47,827 bases of DNA from Loigolactobacillus iwatensis. Its GTDB lineage: Bacteria; Bacillota; Bacilli; Lactobacillales; Lactobacillaceae. Shown piece by piece: positions 33,199 through 44,829 of this stretch (position 1 is its first letter; each line of letters opens with the position of its first letter). The translations under genes were made by a program, and so were the position numbers. The stretch covers positions 1-47,827 of the forward strand of contig NZ_RHNP01000021.1 in assembly GCF_003950295.1 (NCBI RefSeq), read 5' to 3'. A model generated the notes under the pieces. It did not search any database, was not told the origin of the DNA, and saw only the letters and a program-made list of their open reading frames with translations.

Positions 33199-33253
33199 AA
33201 AAAAACTGATGTTGTTTGCCACTAATTACTCTGGCGAACAACATCAGTTTTTT
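33199..33253. terminator. Bidirectional terminator between manA and murT
   Basis: AAAAAACTGATGTTGTT pairs with AACAACATCAGTTTTTT around a 20-nt loop with an inner GCC/GGC. T runs on both strands. Confidence 0.85.
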
Positions 33254-34601
33254 ATTTTGCCATGGGGGCCGTTTGGTAACCCTTTTCGTCTAATTTTTTT
33301 CTTAATTGCAAAACAGCGGTATAAGTTGCTAGTACATAAACGTGTTTAGTAGGTAAGGCTTTGATCTCAGTAATAACGTCATCTAATTCCGGTTTTTTCA
33401 CTAACTTATCTTCTGGAACACCAGCAATTTTTAAACGGAAAGCGATGTCCTTTTCGCGTTCACCACCAGCAATAAATCGGGGAATAGGAAGGTGAGTTAA
33501 GCTTTCAAAGTCAGCGTCCCAAATCCAACTGGTATCAATACCATCGGCGTAATTAGCGTTTAAAAGGGTCACTAGTGAGAAAGGTTCTTGGTCTAAAGCA
33601 ATCATATCTAAAACTTGGTTAAGGCCAACCGGATTTTTGACTAAAATTAAAGTTACGGCCTTGTCTTCCACCTGAATGATTTCTTGGCGCCCGAATACTT
33701 TTTGATCAGCATCAATGGCATGTTGAATTTGGGGTTGCGTGATACCAAAGTAACGACCAACTGCATAGGCGGCCAATGCGTTGTAAATATTGTAGGTACC
33801 ACCAATTTGAATTTTAAAGGGGTGACCATCAATTTCAAAGCTAGAGGAAGTTGGTGTCTGCTGAGTTAATTGAGTTAAACGGTAAGTTAGTTCAGGCCGC
33901 TTAAAGCCGCAGTTAGGACAGTAATATTTACCAAGGTTACTGTAAACCAAGGCTTTATAATGTAGAATATGGTGACAAACCGGGCATAAAACCCCATCAG
34001 TGTTATAAGGGGCCATTAATTCGCCATCTGGTTCGTGATCAAAGCCGTAAAAGATAAATGGATTTGGCAACTCGCGGGAATGAAAGATTGGTGCGTCACC
34101 GTTAGCAATAATTGTTGCTTCAGGCGCATTCGCGATGCCATCAAGGATTTTTTGGTAAGTCGTGTAAAGCTCACCGTAGCGATCCATTTGATCACGGAAA
34201 ATATTGGTCAGAACAAAAGCTGTGGGTTTAATGTATTTTGTAATTAAAACAACATTTGCTTCATCTACTTCAAGGACAGCCAATTTCTTACCTGATCTGG
34301 TTCGCTGGTGCGTTAGAAAAGCAGTAGTGATTCCCTGTACCATGTTGGAGCCAGTTGGGTTGGTTAAGATATCGGGATACTGTTCGCGAAGTACCTTAAC
34401 GGTCAGTGCGGTGGTCAGAGTCTTACCATTGGTTCCCGTAATGATGACAACTTCGTAATCCCGCGCTAAGGTCGTTAAAATTGTTGGATCAATTTTGTTT
34501 GTAATAATGCCAGGTAAGGAACTACCACCTTTCAAAAAAGTGTGGAGAAACCAGTAAGATGATTTACCAGCGGCAATTGCTAAGGAACTTTTTAATGACA
34601 T
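33252..34601 (-). CDS. murT: MurT-like Mur ligase family protein
   Basis: 449 aa. Mur-ligase ATP loop ITGTNGKTLTT (about 54-64), central domain with VLTNIFRDQMDRYGE (about 130-144), a four-cysteine zinc ribbon inserted in the middle (CPVC ... CPNC, about 205-230) and the C-terminal DUF1727-type domain with LLNANYADGIDTSWIWD. These are hallmarks of MurT, the ATP-dependent half of the MurT/GatD complex that amidates lipid II D-glutamate. The ATG follows GAGGAGTATCT. GatD, the glutaminase partner normally just downstream, is absent here: manA follows on the opposite strand. Confidence 0.85.
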   Translation of the reverse strand: MSLKSSLAIAAGKSSYWFLHTFLKGGSSLPGIITNKIDPTILTTLARDYEVVIITGTNGKTLTTALTVKVLREQYPDILTNPTGSNMVQGITTAFLTHQRTRSGKKLAVLEVDEANVVLITKYIKPTAFVLTNIFRDQMDRYGELYTTYQKILDGIANAPEATIIANGDAPIFHSRELPNPFIFYGFDHEPDGELMAPYNTDGVLCPVCHHILHYKALVYSNLGKYYCPNCGFKRPELTYRLTQLTQQTPTSSSFEIDGHPFKIQIGGTYNIYNALAAYAVGRYFGITQPQIQHAIDADQKVFGRQEIIQVEDKAVTLILVKNPVGLNQVLDMIALDQEPFSLVTLLNANYADGIDTSWIWDADFESLTHLPIPRFIAGGEREKDIAFRLKIAGVPEDKLVKKPELDDVITEIKALPTKHVYVLATYTAVLQLRKKLDEKGYQTAPMAK

Positions 34602-34754
34602 TTTAGATACTCCTCAAGATTAATAATTTCACACATGAATGTAGCATACCATAATTAATAGTGGCTACGGCAAAATGATGATTTAGAAGGTGAATTTTCT
34701 TCTAAAATCGATTATACTGAATAAGAATGTTTATGAAAAGGGGTTTGAAAAAGG

Positions 34755-35345
34755 ATGGCCCAATTGTTTTTTCATTACGGTGCAATGAATAGCGGGAAGA
34801 CAATCGATATTTTAAAGGTTGCGCATAATTACGAGGAGCAGAATAAATCAGTGATTATCATGACTTCTGGGATTGATGACCGCGATGATGTAGGCGTTAT
34901 TTCTAGTCGAATTGGTTTGCGCCGAAATGCAATTCCAATTTTTGCTGAGACTAACCTTGAAAAAGTTGTTGCGCAAGAGGACCCAAAGGCAGCCTGTATC
35001 TTAATTGATGAGGCTCAGTTTTTAAAAAAGCATCACGTTTTAGAACTGGCAACGATTGTTGATGATTGGAATATTCCAGTGATGACGTATGGTTTAAAAA
35101 ATGACTTTCAAAATGAATTGTTTGAAGGCTCAAAATATTTATTACTTTATGCTGATAAAATTGTTGAGATTAAGACAATTTGTTGGTTTTGTAATAAAAA
35201 AGCGTTGATGAACATGCGTGTTACTAATGGTAAGCCAGTCTATCAAGGTCAACAGATTGAGATCGGTGGTAACGAGGCATACTACCCCGTTTGTCGACAC
35301 CACTATTTTCATCCCGATTTAGCAAAAATTGCGGCGGATAACTAG
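34755..35345 (+). CDS. tdk: Thymidine kinase
   Basis: 196-aa cytoplasmic type II thymidine kinase making dTMP for salvage. P-loop [11 protein letters not shown] (about 6-16), Walker B-like LIDEAQFL (about 78-85), the zinc-binding pairs CWFC (about 143-146) and PVCRHHYF near residue 180, and the lasso-type loop between. Length is normal. It begins the tdk-prfA-prmC-sua5-glyA-upp-atp order seen in many lactobacilli, though a 295-bp gap with a repeat element separates it from prfA. Confidence 0.96.
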   Translation: MAQLFFHYGAMNSGKTIDILKVAHNYEEQNKSVIIMTSGIDDRDDVGVISSRIGLRRNAIPIFAETNLEKVVAQEDPKAACILIDEAQFLKKHHVLELATIVDDWNIPVMTYGLKNDFQNELFEGSKYLLLYADKIVEIKTICWFCNKKALMNMRVTNGKPVYQGQQIEIGGNEAYYPVCRHHYFHPDLAKIAADN

Positions 35346-35432
35346 CGCGTGCATCGTAGCGACCTTATTTAAAACTATTAGCTAGTTTTCAGAACGCCAA
35401 AACTCAACTGGAACAATGCAGAACAGATTAGA

Positions 35433-35502
35433 TTCCATTCCGGTGCGCGTTCCATACGCCAGCGCCGGAATGAAACCTAATTAAATCTGAGCACGTGTAA
35501 TT
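35433..35502 (-). repeat. Dispersed palindromic element, copy 2
   Basis: Reverse-complement counterpart of 7141-7205. The centre is CATTCCGG (35436-35443) facing CCGGAATG (35465-35472), with AGATT-like outer ends. It fills the gap between tdk and prfA; a TATAAT at 35541-35546 may belong to prfA. Confidence 0.6.
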
Positions 35503-35640
35503 CAGTGACCAAACGACATAAGCATTATTTTTAGTAGCGATATAATTTAATTTAAATATAGTGTTTGACAAAAAATAGAAGGCTGCTTTTCCAAACACTC
35601 TCTAGCCAGACTTAATTCAAAATTGTGAGGTAAATAAATT

Positions 35641-36723
35641 ATGGACGAAATGTTTGATCAGCTCCAATCAGTTGCTGATCGTTATGAAGAATTAGAAGGA
35701 TTGCTATCTGATCCTGAAGTCATTAACGATACGCAACGATTTATGAAGTTGTCGAAAGAAGAAGGCGAAATCCGCGAAACAACGGATAAATATAACCACT
35801 ATAAAGATATTAATAATCAGATTACGGAAAATCAGGCGATGCTTCGCGAAAAACTAGATCCAGAAATGGATACGATGGTTAAACAGGATTTAAATACATT
35901 AGAGACTGAAAAGGCCAAGCTTGAAGAAGAAATGACCGTTTTAATGTTACCCAAGGATCCTAATGATGATAAAAACATTATTATGGAAATTCGGGGTGCT
36001 GCTGGTGGTGATGAAGCCAGCCTTTTTGCGGGTGATCTTCTTGATATGTACATGCGTTATTCCGAAAAACAAGGTTGGAAAACTGAAGTTGTTGATCAAA
36101 CGCCAACTGAAGTGGGCGGTTTTAAAGAGGTTGTCATTATGATTACCGGTGATAACGTCTATTCTAAGCTTAAGTTTGAAAATGGTGCGCACCGTGTGCA
36201 ACGAGTCCCACAAACGGAATCACAGGGACGTGTTCACACATCAACCGCAACTGTTGCAGTAATGCCAGAGTATGATTCCGTTGACATTGATATTGATGCG
36301 AAGGATATCCGAACCGATGTTTATCGTTCATCTGGTGCTGGTGGTCAACATATTAATAAGACATCTTCAGCCGTCCGAATGACCCATCTACCAACTGGGA
36401 TTGTTGTTGCCATGCAGGATGAACGTTCGCAGCAACAAAACCGGGAAAAAGCAATGAAGATTTTGCGAGCACGAGTTTATGATTATTATGAGGGTCAAAA
36501 TCAGAGTGAATATGATGAAAACCGAAAGAGTGCTGTAGGAACCGGGGATCGTTCTGAGCGGATTCGAACTTATAATTATCCACAAAATCGGGTTACTGAC
36601 CACCGAATTGGCTTAACGCTGAATAAGTTAGACAAAATTATGAATGGTGATCTAGAGGAAATTATTGATGCATTGATTTTACATGATCAGACAGAAAAAC
36701 TGGAGCAGCTACAAAATGGTTAA
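35641..36723 (+). CDS. prfA: Peptide chain release factor 1
   Basis: 360 aa, recognises UAA and UAG and triggers peptide release. The GGQ motif is in [15 protein letters not shown] (about 232-246); the Gln is the N5-methylation target of the adjacent PrmC. Conserved flanks [12 protein letters not shown] and [18 protein letters not shown] are intact. Length is that of RF1. The stop overlaps the prmC start by 8 bp, so the two are coupled. Confidence 0.97.
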   Translation: MDEMFDQLQSVADRYEELEGLLSDPEVINDTQRFMKLSKEEGEIRETTDKYNHYKDINNQITENQAMLREKLDPEMDTMVKQDLNTLETEKAKLEEEMTVLMLPKDPNDDKNIIMEIRGAAGGDEASLFAGDLLDMYMRYSEKQGWKTEVVDQTPTEVGGFKEVVIMITGDNVYSKLKFENGAHRVQRVPQTESQGRVHTSTATVAVMPEYDSVDIDIDAKDIRTDVYRSSGAGGQHINKTSSAVRMTHLPTGIVVAMQDERSQQQNREKAMKILRARVYDYYEGQNQSEYDENRKSAVGTGDRSERIRTYNYPQNRVTDHRIGLTLNKLDKIMNGDLEEIIDALILHDQTEKLEQLQNG

Positions 36724-37555
36724 TCCAACGTATTTTGAGGCCATTAAATGGGCCTCTTCTTTTTTAACTAAAAATAAAAAAGAAGACGCTGGTTCATTTT
36801 TGTTGCAGGAACGTTTTAATTTGGACCAAACCGATCTTTTGCTAAATTATCAGCACGCCATGTCTGCCGCCGATTGGCACCAATTTCAAGCAGACGTTCA
36901 TCAATTTGCTTCAGACGTACCAGCGCAGTATATTGTTGGCCACGCCCATTTTTATGGGCATAGATTTCGTGTAACGAATGCGACATTAATTCCGCGTCCG
37001 GAAACTGAAGAATTGGTGGAGTGGGCGCTGGCGCTAGGGGAGCAACCACTAAATGTTTTAGATCTGGGTACAGGTAGTGGTGCGATTGGCATCAGTTTAA
37101 AATTGGCCCGGCCAAATTGGCAAGTTACAGCATCGGATATTTCGGCGGCCGCCTTAACAGTTGCCAAACAAAATGCCCAAGAATTAGGGGCAAAGATAAC
37201 GTTTCAGCAAAGTGATATGTTTAAATCTTTGACCCAGCAAAAGTTTGATTTAATTGTGAGTAATCCACCGTACATTGCCAATTCCGAAACTTTGGTGATG
37301 GACGCGAGTGTTTTAAAATTTGAGCCTAAGACAGCATTATTTTCCGGAACGGATGGTTTAAATTTTTACCGGCAGTTGCTTGGGCAGTTACCGCTACATT
37401 TAAATACCAACGGTCACTTTTTTGGTGAATTTGGTTTTAAACAAAAAGAAGCGCTTGGTCAAATTGTGCAGCAACAATCAGTATTAGTGGCGCAGTTTAA
37501 AAAAGATATTACCGGGCATGATCGAATGGTGCGCATTCAATACAAAGAAGTTTGA
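36716..37555 (+). CDS. prmC: Release factor glutamine methyltransferase
   Basis: 279 aa from ATG 36716 (GGAGC upstream, overlapping the prfA end; the longer frame from 36683 is not needed). It transfers a methyl group from S-adenosylmethionine to the Gln of the GGQ motif. SAM-binding [14 protein letters not shown] (about 116-129), acidic ASDIS (about 140) and the catalytic NPPY in [10 protein letters not shown] (about 181-190) are clear. An N-terminal helical domain precedes them. Sits between prfA and sua5 with 16 bp to the latter. Confidence 0.96.
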   Translation: MVNPTYFEAIKWASSFLTKNKKEDAGSFLLQERFNLDQTDLLLNYQHAMSAADWHQFQADVHQFASDVPAQYIVGHAHFYGHRFRVTNATLIPRPETEELVEWALALGEQPLNVLDLGTGSGAIGISLKLARPNWQVTASDISAAALTVAKQNAQELGAKITFQQSDMFKSLTQQKFDLIVSNPPYIANSETLVMDASVLKFEPKTALFSGTDGLNFYRQLLGQLPLHLNTNGHFFGEFGFKQKEALGQIVQQQSVLVAQFKKDITGHDRMVRIQYKEV

Positions 37556-37571
37556 AGGGATTGATTATTAT

Positions 37572-38594
37572 ATGGAAACAAAAATTTTTTCACCTGAACA
37601 AATAAAGGCGGCCGCAATTGATTTAGCAGCCGGTGAGCTAGTCGCTTTTCCAACTGAAACAGTTTATGGGTTAGGTGCCGATGCGACGAATGAGTTAGCA
37701 GTTAAGAAAGTATACGCCGCTAAAGGACGTCCCAGTGACAATCCGTTAATTGTTCATGTTGCTGACGTTGCGACCGTAAAAAAATATGTGGCAGATTTTC
37801 CGGAAAAGGCCCAAAAATTAACGGACGCGTTTTGGCCAGGCTCGTTAACCTTAATTTTAAATTTAAAACCGAATGCTTTTTCTAAAACTGTTACTGGTGG
37901 TTTAACGACGGCCGCCTTTCGTAATCCTAAAAATCAAGTGACGTTAGATTTGATTAAGACATTAGGACGGCCAATTGTTGGTCCATCAGCTAATACTTCG
38001 GGCAAACCCAGTCCAACAACGGCCCAACACGTAAACCATGATTTAAATGGAAAGATTGCCGGAATTATTGATGACGGCCCAACTGGTGTGGGTCTAGAAT
38101 CGACGGTGTTAGATTTATCCGGGACAACGCCGACGATCTTACGGCCAGGTGCAGTGACAAAAGAGGCAATTGAACAAGTGATTGGTTCGATTGAAAATAA
38201 TCACCATCATGTATCTGCAGAAGAAATTCCTAAGGCACCAGGAATGAAGTATAAACACTACGCGCCTAATGCTCAGGTTCTGGTGGTCAAAGAACCTAGT
38301 GAGTTTCGTGCGGCCATTGCGTGGGCGGCAAAGCAGGAACTTCCCTTTGGCGTTTTGGCAACTGATGATATTTTAGGTCAGAGTAGTGACGTGCGTTTTA
38401 AATATCAGTTTTCACTGGGTGATTCATTAACTACCGCTAGTCAGCATTTATTTGATGGTTTGCGTTACTTTGATTTATTACCTGAGGTGAAATTAATTCT
38501 GGCACAGGGCTTCTCTAAAGAAGGCCTAGGTGTGGCCTATATGAACCGACTAGAAAAATCGGCTGGCCAACAATATTTTACTGAAACTAACTAA
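37572..38594 (+). CDS. L-threonylcarbamoyladenylate synthase (Sua5/YwlC)
   Basis: 340 aa from ATG 37572 after GAAGGGATTG. Makes threonylcarbamoyl-AMP for the t6A37 modification of ANN-decoding tRNAs. The YrdC-like domain (1-205) has LVAFPTETVYGLGADA, KGRPSDNPLIVHV, PGSLTLIL and GPSANTSGKPSPTTA. Linker (APGMKYKHYAP) and the C-terminal Sua5 domain (about 240-335) make it the long Sua5 type rather than the short TsaC. Symbol is left blank because sua5, ywlC and tsaC are all in use. Confidence 0.95.
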   Translation: METKIFSPEQIKAAAIDLAAGELVAFPTETVYGLGADATNELAVKKVYAAKGRPSDNPLIVHVADVATVKKYVADFPEKAQKLTDAFWPGSLTLILNLKPNAFSKTVTGGLTTAAFRNPKNQVTLDLIKTLGRPIVGPSANTSGKPSPTTAQHVNHDLNGKIAGIIDDGPTGVGLESTVLDLSGTTPTILRPGAVTKEAIEQVIGSIENNHHHVSAEEIPKAPGMKYKHYAPNAQVLVVKEPSEFRAAIAWAAKQELPFGVLATDDILGQSSDVRFKYQFSLGDSLTTASQHLFDGLRYFDLLPEVKLILAQGFSKEGLGVAYMNRLEKSAGQQYFTETN

Positions 38595-38599
38595 GATTA

Positions 38600-38608
38600 T
38601 GCTATAAT
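38600..38608 (+). promoter_or_regulatory. Extended -10 promoter of glyA
   Basis: TGCTATAAT with TG one base before a perfect TATAAT. The -35 region is poor, as expected for extended -10 promoters. Leader about 90 nt. Confidence 0.45.
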
Positions 38609-38707
38609 TAATTTATTGCCATTTTAATTTAATTGTTTTATCATTTAGATAATGGGACCAGATTGGTCAGTAAATAACTTACGTTAATTATTTTGGAGGG
38701 AAAGCCA

Positions 38708-39961
38708 TTGAACTATCATCTTAATGACCCAGAACTTTGGAACGCGATTCACCAAGAGGAACAACGTCAGGAACACAACATTGAACTAATTGCATCAGAA
38801 AATATCGTTTCTGATGCAGTTCGCGCGGCTCAAGGAAGTGTTTTGACCAATAAATACGCTGAAGGTTATCCGGGCCACCGTTTTTACGGTGGTTGCGAGT
38901 ACATCGATGTCGTCGAGCAATTGGCCATTGACCGGGCTAAAAAATTATTTGGCGCGGAATACGCCAATGTACAACCACATTCCGGATCAGGAGCTAACAT
39001 GGCCGCGTACCGTGCCTTCTTAGAACCTGGTGACCGAGTTTTAGGAATGAGTTTAACTGAGGGCGGTCATTTAACTCATGGTGCACCAGTTAGTTTTAGT
39101 GGTCAAACTTATTCATTTAAGAGCTACGGCATTGATGAGACGACTGGCCGAATTGATTATCCGGCGTTACAAAAACTTGCTCATGAGTTCAAGCCCAAAA
39201 TGATTGTGGCAGGAGCTTCCGCTTATAGCCGGATAATTGATTTTAAGGCTTTTCGGGATATTGCCGATGAGGTTGGCGCCTATTTAATGGTAGATATGGC
39301 GCACATTGCTGGTTTAGTTGCTGCTGGACTGCACCCAAGCCCAGTACCTTATGCGGATGTTGTCACGACAACAACACATAAAACGTTGCGGGGACCACGA
39401 GGTGGACTAATCTTAGCGAAAGAGCAATACGCCAAGGCAATTAACTCCGCCGTTTTTCCTGGTATTCAAGGCGGACCATTGGAACACGTTATTGCAGGTA
39501 AGGCGGTTGCGTTAAACGAGGCCTTACAGCCAGAGTTTAAAACGTACGCTGCACAAATTTTAAAAAATGCGCAGGCTATGGCAGAAGTTTTCAACGCTGA
39601 TCCACGGATTAAGGTTATCTCTGGTGGAACGGATAATCATTTATTATTACTTGATGTTACTCCGTTTGATTTAACGGGACGAGACGTTCAAGATCTATTA
39701 GATATGGTTAGTATTACCGTAAATAAAAACACAATTCCTGGTGAAAAGAATGGTTCGTTTAGAACTAGTGGTGTTCGTCTAGGAACACCAGCAATCACCA
39801 CACGTGGTTTTAAAGAGGCCGAATCTAAACAGGTTGCCCAGCTTATTTTAGCAACGTTAGAACAACGAAGTGACCAAACGGCGTTAAGTCGTATTCGGCA
39901 ACAGGTTTTTGATTTGACCGAACAATTTCCAATCAATGCAAAAAAATTTGATTTTGACTAG
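38708..39961 (+). CDS. glyA: Serine hydroxymethyltransferase
   Basis: 417 aa from TTG 38708, eight nt after TTGGAGGG; the upstream TTG 38693 lies in that site. PLP enzyme converting serine and tetrahydrofolate to glycine and methylene-THF. Features: [10 protein letters not shown] (about 26-35), [15 protein letters not shown] (about 54-68), [26 protein letters not shown], and the Schiff-base Lys in [14 protein letters not shown] (about 220-233). Length is normal. The next gene, upp, follows 127 bp downstream. Confidence 0.97.
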   Translation: MNYHLNDPELWNAIHQEEQRQEHNIELIASENIVSDAVRAAQGSVLTNKYAEGYPGHRFYGGCEYIDVVEQLAIDRAKKLFGAEYANVQPHSGSGANMAAYRAFLEPGDRVLGMSLTEGGHLTHGAPVSFSGQTYSFKSYGIDETTGRIDYPALQKLAHEFKPKMIVAGASAYSRIIDFKAFRDIADEVGAYLMVDMAHIAGLVAAGLHPSPVPYADVVTTTTHKTLRGPRGGLILAKEQYAKAINSAVFPGIQGGPLEHVIAGKAVALNEALQPEFKTYAAQILKNAQAMAEVFNADPRIKVISGGTDNHLLLLDVTPFDLTGRDVQDLLDMVSITVNKNTIPGEKNGSFRTSGVRLGTPAITTRGFKEAESKQVAQLILATLEQRSDQTALSRIRQQVFDLTEQFPINAKKFDFD

Positions 39962-40088
39962 TTTTTCCTAGTTAAGTTCGCTAAACTATAGGTAATCATG
40001 TGTAAAATTAAATACGCAAGCCATGATGTTTTTTGTGTGTCATTTATACAGAAGTACTTATTTTAAATTGTGAAAGAGGAGCTTATAA

Positions 40089-40718
40089 ATGGGAGAATTA
40101 CATGTCATTGACCATCCACTAGTGCAGCATAAGTTAACAATCATTCGGAATAAGGACGTTGGAACTCAACAATTCCGGCAGGTTGTCAATGAAATTGCAA
40201 CATTAATGGCCTATGAAGTAACCCGCGATATGCCAACGGAAGACACGGTTGTTGAAACGCCAATTGCAAAGACAACTAAGAAGACACTTGCGGGTAAAAA
40301 AGTGGCAATTGTGCCAATTTTGCGTGCAGGTCTCGGAATGGTTGACGGCTTTTTGGAATTGATTCCCGCTGCAAAAGTCGGCCACATTGGTATGTATCGT
40401 GATCATAAAACATTAAAGCCAATTGAGTATTTTGTTAAGATGCCTTCTGACATTGACCAACGTGAATTATTTGTCGTTGATCCAATGTTGGCAACTGGTG
40501 GTTCAGCAATTATGGCGATTGATGCGTTGAAGAAGCGTGGTGCTAAGCAAATTAAGTTTGTTGGTTTAGTTGCGGCTCCAGAAGGCGTTAAAGCACTCCA
40601 AGAGGCACATCCCGACGTTGACATTTACATTGCCGGTTTGGATGATCGCTTAAACGAAGATGGTTACATTATCCCTGGTTTAGGGGATGCTGGTGACCGC
40701 TTATTTGGAACTAAATAA
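40089..40718 (+). CDS. upp: Uracil phosphoribosyltransferase
   Basis: 209 aa. Salvages uracil with PRPP to UMP. Starts [21 protein letters not shown], has [12 protein letters not shown] (about 76-87), the PRPP loop [15 protein letters not shown] (about 131-145), and uracil-binding [25 protein letters not shown] at the end. ATG preceded by AAAGAGGAGC. The gene ends in a long nested hairpin before the ATP synthase leader. Confidence 0.97.
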   Translation: MGELHVIDHPLVQHKLTIIRNKDVGTQQFRQVVNEIATLMAYEVTRDMPTEDTVVETPIAKTTKKTLAGKKVAIVPILRAGLGMVDGFLELIPAAKVGHIGMYRDHKTLKPIEYFVKMPSDIDQRELFVVDPMLATGGSAIMAIDALKKRGAKQIKFVGLVAAPEGVKALQEAHPDVDIYIAGLDDRLNEDGYIIPGLGDAGDRLFGTK

Positions 40719-40733
40719 AATGCTTTAAATGAT

Positions 40734-40831
40734 GACCAAGGCGATTTAGGTAATGCGCATTAGAAAAAATGATTTGTTAATCTATCATTGGCTATTCGAT
40801 GCTCATTACGTGAAGTAACCTTGGTCTATTT
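40734..40831 (+). terminator. Long nested hairpin after upp
   Basis: Four nested complementary pairs: GACCAAGG/CCTTGGTC (40734-40741/40819-40826), GTAATG/CATTAC, GCAT/ATGC and apical AATGAT/ATCATT (40768-40773/40784-40789), then TATTTTT. Probably the upp terminator, though unusually long. Confidence 0.7.
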
Positions 40832-40968
40832 TTAATCTGTTTTAGAAAGCGCATTCTCTTGCTGATTGGACAAATACTTCTAAAACTTTTTCTGAAAATA
40901 ATCCTGTAACTGGGAGTAAAAAGCCATTTATAGGCCTTGGAAACGGTTTTTAACCCATGTTAGTTTTT

Positions 40969-40997
40969 TTGTATTTTTTGTTTATTGGTGGTATTAT
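40969..40997 (+). promoter_or_regulatory. Likely promoter of the ATP synthase operon
   Basis: TTGTAT (40969-40974), 17-bp spacer, TATTAT (40992-40997). It gives a leader of about 165 nt before atpB containing a hairpin at 40998-41037. A partial cre-like sequence (TGGAAACGGTTTTT, 40938-40951) lies upstream. Confidence 0.45.
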
Positions 40998-41168
40998 AAC
41001 GATTGTATTTTGAACGTTACATTATTTAACAATCGTTCAAATTCTTTTCTGCCGGTGTCGCTTTCGTGCCGATTCGTTCTGTGTTACACTTTGGATTACA
41101 GTGACTATGTACATAACGAATTGCGCAACACTGTCAAAAATCTGGTTGTGGAAAAGAGGTGAGATTCT

Positions 41169-41882
41169 GTGAATGAAGAGACTTACGTTGTAAAGTTTTT
41201 AGGGATTCCCTTTAACATTACAAATGTGATCTCAGGATTAGCTGCTTTTGCAATCGTCTTTTGCCTAGTTTATTTTCTATCGCGTAATTTAGCTATGAAA
41301 CCAACCGGTAAACAGAACGTGCTTGAGTGGATTATTGATTTTACCAACGGGATTGTTTCAAGCAATATTCCCGGCGAACAAGGGAAAAGATTCAATTTAT
41401 TCGCTTTTGTTTTGTTCCTGTTTATCTTTGTTTCTAACCAAATGGGGTTAGCGATCCAAATAATTGTTGGAGGAACGACTTACCTTAAGAGTCCAACTTC
41501 TGACCCAATGGTGACTATGTCATTGGCATTGATGGTTTTGTTATTAGCACACTTTTTCGGGGTACAACGATTTGGCGTAAAAGGCTATTTAGTAAATTCC
41601 TATTTACGCCCCGTAAGTTTCATGCTGCCAATTGAACTATTGGAAGAATTTACGAATTTCCTAACGCTATCATTCCGTCTGTATGGTAATATTTTTGCGG
41701 GCGAAGTCTTACTTACACTTGTTGGAAGTGTCGCAAAGTCTCACGGGCTGATTACTACGGTAGTTGCGTTACCGCTCGAGATGGTCTGGCAAGGGTTCTC
41801 TGTCTTTATCGGCAGTATCCAAGCTTACGTTTTTGTTACCTTATCAATGGTTTATATTTCTCAAAAAGTTGAGAAAGAATAA
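41169..41882 (+). CDS. atpB: F0F1 ATP synthase subunit a
   Basis: 237-aa membrane subunit forming the proton half-channels against the c ring. Start is GTG 41169 after GAGGTGAGATTCT. Five to six TM helices; the key helix with the essential Arg is in EEFTNFLTLSFRLYGNIFAGEVLL (Arg about 179). First gene of the complete operon atpBEFHAGDC; 30 bp to atpE. Confidence 0.96.
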   Translation: MNEETYVVKFLGIPFNITNVISGLAAFAIVFCLVYFLSRNLAMKPTGKQNVLEWIIDFTNGIVSSNIPGEQGKRFNLFAFVLFLFIFVSNQMGLAIQIIVGGTTYLKSPTSDPMVTMSLALMVLLLAHFFGVQRFGVKGYLVNSYLRPVSFMLPIELLEEFTNFLTLSFRLYGNIFAGEVLLTLVGSVAKSHGLITTVVALPLEMVWQGFSVFIGSIQAYVFVTLSMVYISQKVEKE

Positions 41883-41897
41883 ACCAAACAATTCTAG

Positions 41898-42125
<228 letters not shown>

Positions 42126-42133
42126 GCTACACG

Positions 42134-42154
42134 AGGCAGATTACTGCCTTTTTT
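42134..42154 (+). terminator. Small intra-operon hairpin after atpE
   Basis: AGGCAG-ATTA-CTGCCT followed by TTTTTG. A 6-bp stem with T run between atpE and atpF; may be a partial terminator or mRNA stabiliser favouring high c-subunit output. Confidence 0.55.
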
Positions 42155-42189
42155 GATTGTCAATTAAATATAAAAGGAGGTGTCAATAG

Positions 42190-42714
42190 ATGCTTTCACA
42201 TTTCGTCGTTGGTGCAGCAAGTGGCTTATATATAGGTGATTTACTTTTTTACCTAGTATCTTTTATCTTGTTGTTACTATTAATTAAGCATTTTGCATGG
42301 GGACCGGTTACGAAAATGATGGAAAACCGTGCAACAAAAATCTCTAATGATTTAGATTATGCTGAGGATTCACGTACGAAAGCTTCAAGTTTACAAGCTC
42401 AAAGACAAAAAGAATTAGATAATTCACAGCAAGAAGCGACTGGCATTGTGAATGATGCTCGTCAAAATGGCGAAAAGCAACGGCAAACAATTCTTTCTAC
42501 AGCACAAGATGAAGCAGGTACATTAAAGTCAAATGCTCAGAAAGATATTGCGCAGGAACGCGAAGACGCGTTAAAGAGTGCGCAAAATGATGTGGCTGCT
42601 TTATCTATTGAGATTGCTTCTAAAATCATTCAAAAAGAATTAAAGGCTGATGATCAAAAAGCACTCATTGATTCTTATATCGAAGGGTTGGGGAAGCAAA
42701 ATGGCGCTAGATAG
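42190..42714 (+). CDS. atpF: F0F1 ATP synthase subunit b
   Basis: 174 aa. One N-terminal TM helix (about 13-33, [18 protein letters not shown]) followed by the conserved WGPV and a long charged helix (35-165) that dimerises as the peripheral stalk. The ATG follows AAAGGAGGTGTC. Its end overlaps atpH by 14 bp. Confidence 0.96.
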   Translation: MLSHFVVGAASGLYIGDLLFYLVSFILLLLLIKHFAWGPVTKMMENRATKISNDLDYAEDSRTKASSLQAQRQKELDNSQQEATGIVNDARQNGEKQRQTILSTAQDEAGTLKSNAQKDIAQEREDALKSAQNDVAALSIEIASKIIQKELKADDQKALIDSYIEGLGKQNGAR

Positions 42715-43243
42715 AGAAACAGTTGGTACACGTTACGCTACGGCGCTATTTGATCTTGCAACGGAACAGAAGACACTGGATAGCATTTATGAAGAAGTTG
42801 TTGCATTGCAACGAGTTTTTTCCACAAATGATGGATTAGGTGAGGTACTTTCTGGTGCAATTTTAACGTCAGACCAAAAAAAGCCACTTTTAGCTGCCTT
42901 AAAAAAAGACGCATCAAAAACAGTTGCGAATCTATTACAAATGGTTTTTGATTATGGTCGAATGGCTGAAATGCCCTATATTTTAGCTGATTACATTCAA
43001 TTATATGATCAAAAACGCGGATTGGTACACGCTAAGGTAACCTCAGCAGTACCATTATCTACTGATCAAAAGGACGCGTTGGCGCAACAATTTGCTACGC
43101 GGATTGGTGCTAACAATGTTGAACTGGATAATGTTGTTGATGATAGCATTATTGGCGGTGTCATTGTTAAATCAAATGATTTGATTATTGATGGTAGTAT
43201 TCGAACACGTTTAATGCACGTTCGACAGTTATTGTTGGGCTAA
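42701..43243 (+). CDS. atpH: F0F1 ATP synthase subunit delta
   Basis: 180 aa from ATG 42701, inside the 3' end of atpF with GGGGAAGC upstream. Caps the F1 head and binds subunit b. Starts [20 protein letters not shown], ends with the family motif [32 protein letters not shown]. Confidence 0.95.
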   Translation: MALDRETVGTRYATALFDLATEQKTLDSIYEEVVALQRVFSTNDGLGEVLSGAILTSDQKKPLLAALKKDASKTVANLLQMVFDYGRMAEMPYILADYIQLYDQKRGLVHAKVTSAVPLSTDQKDALAQQFATRIGANNVELDNVVDDSIIGGVIVKSNDLIIDGSIRTRLMHVRQLLLG

Positions 43244-43252
43244 AAATAATAA

Positions 43253-44815
<1,563 letters not shown>

Positions 44816-44829
44816 GAGGAGATGAGTAC

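Noticed and set aside
38595-38707. Possible riboswitch before glyA
   Set aside because: The leader is short and AT-rich without glycine, purine or SAM riboswitch landmarks.
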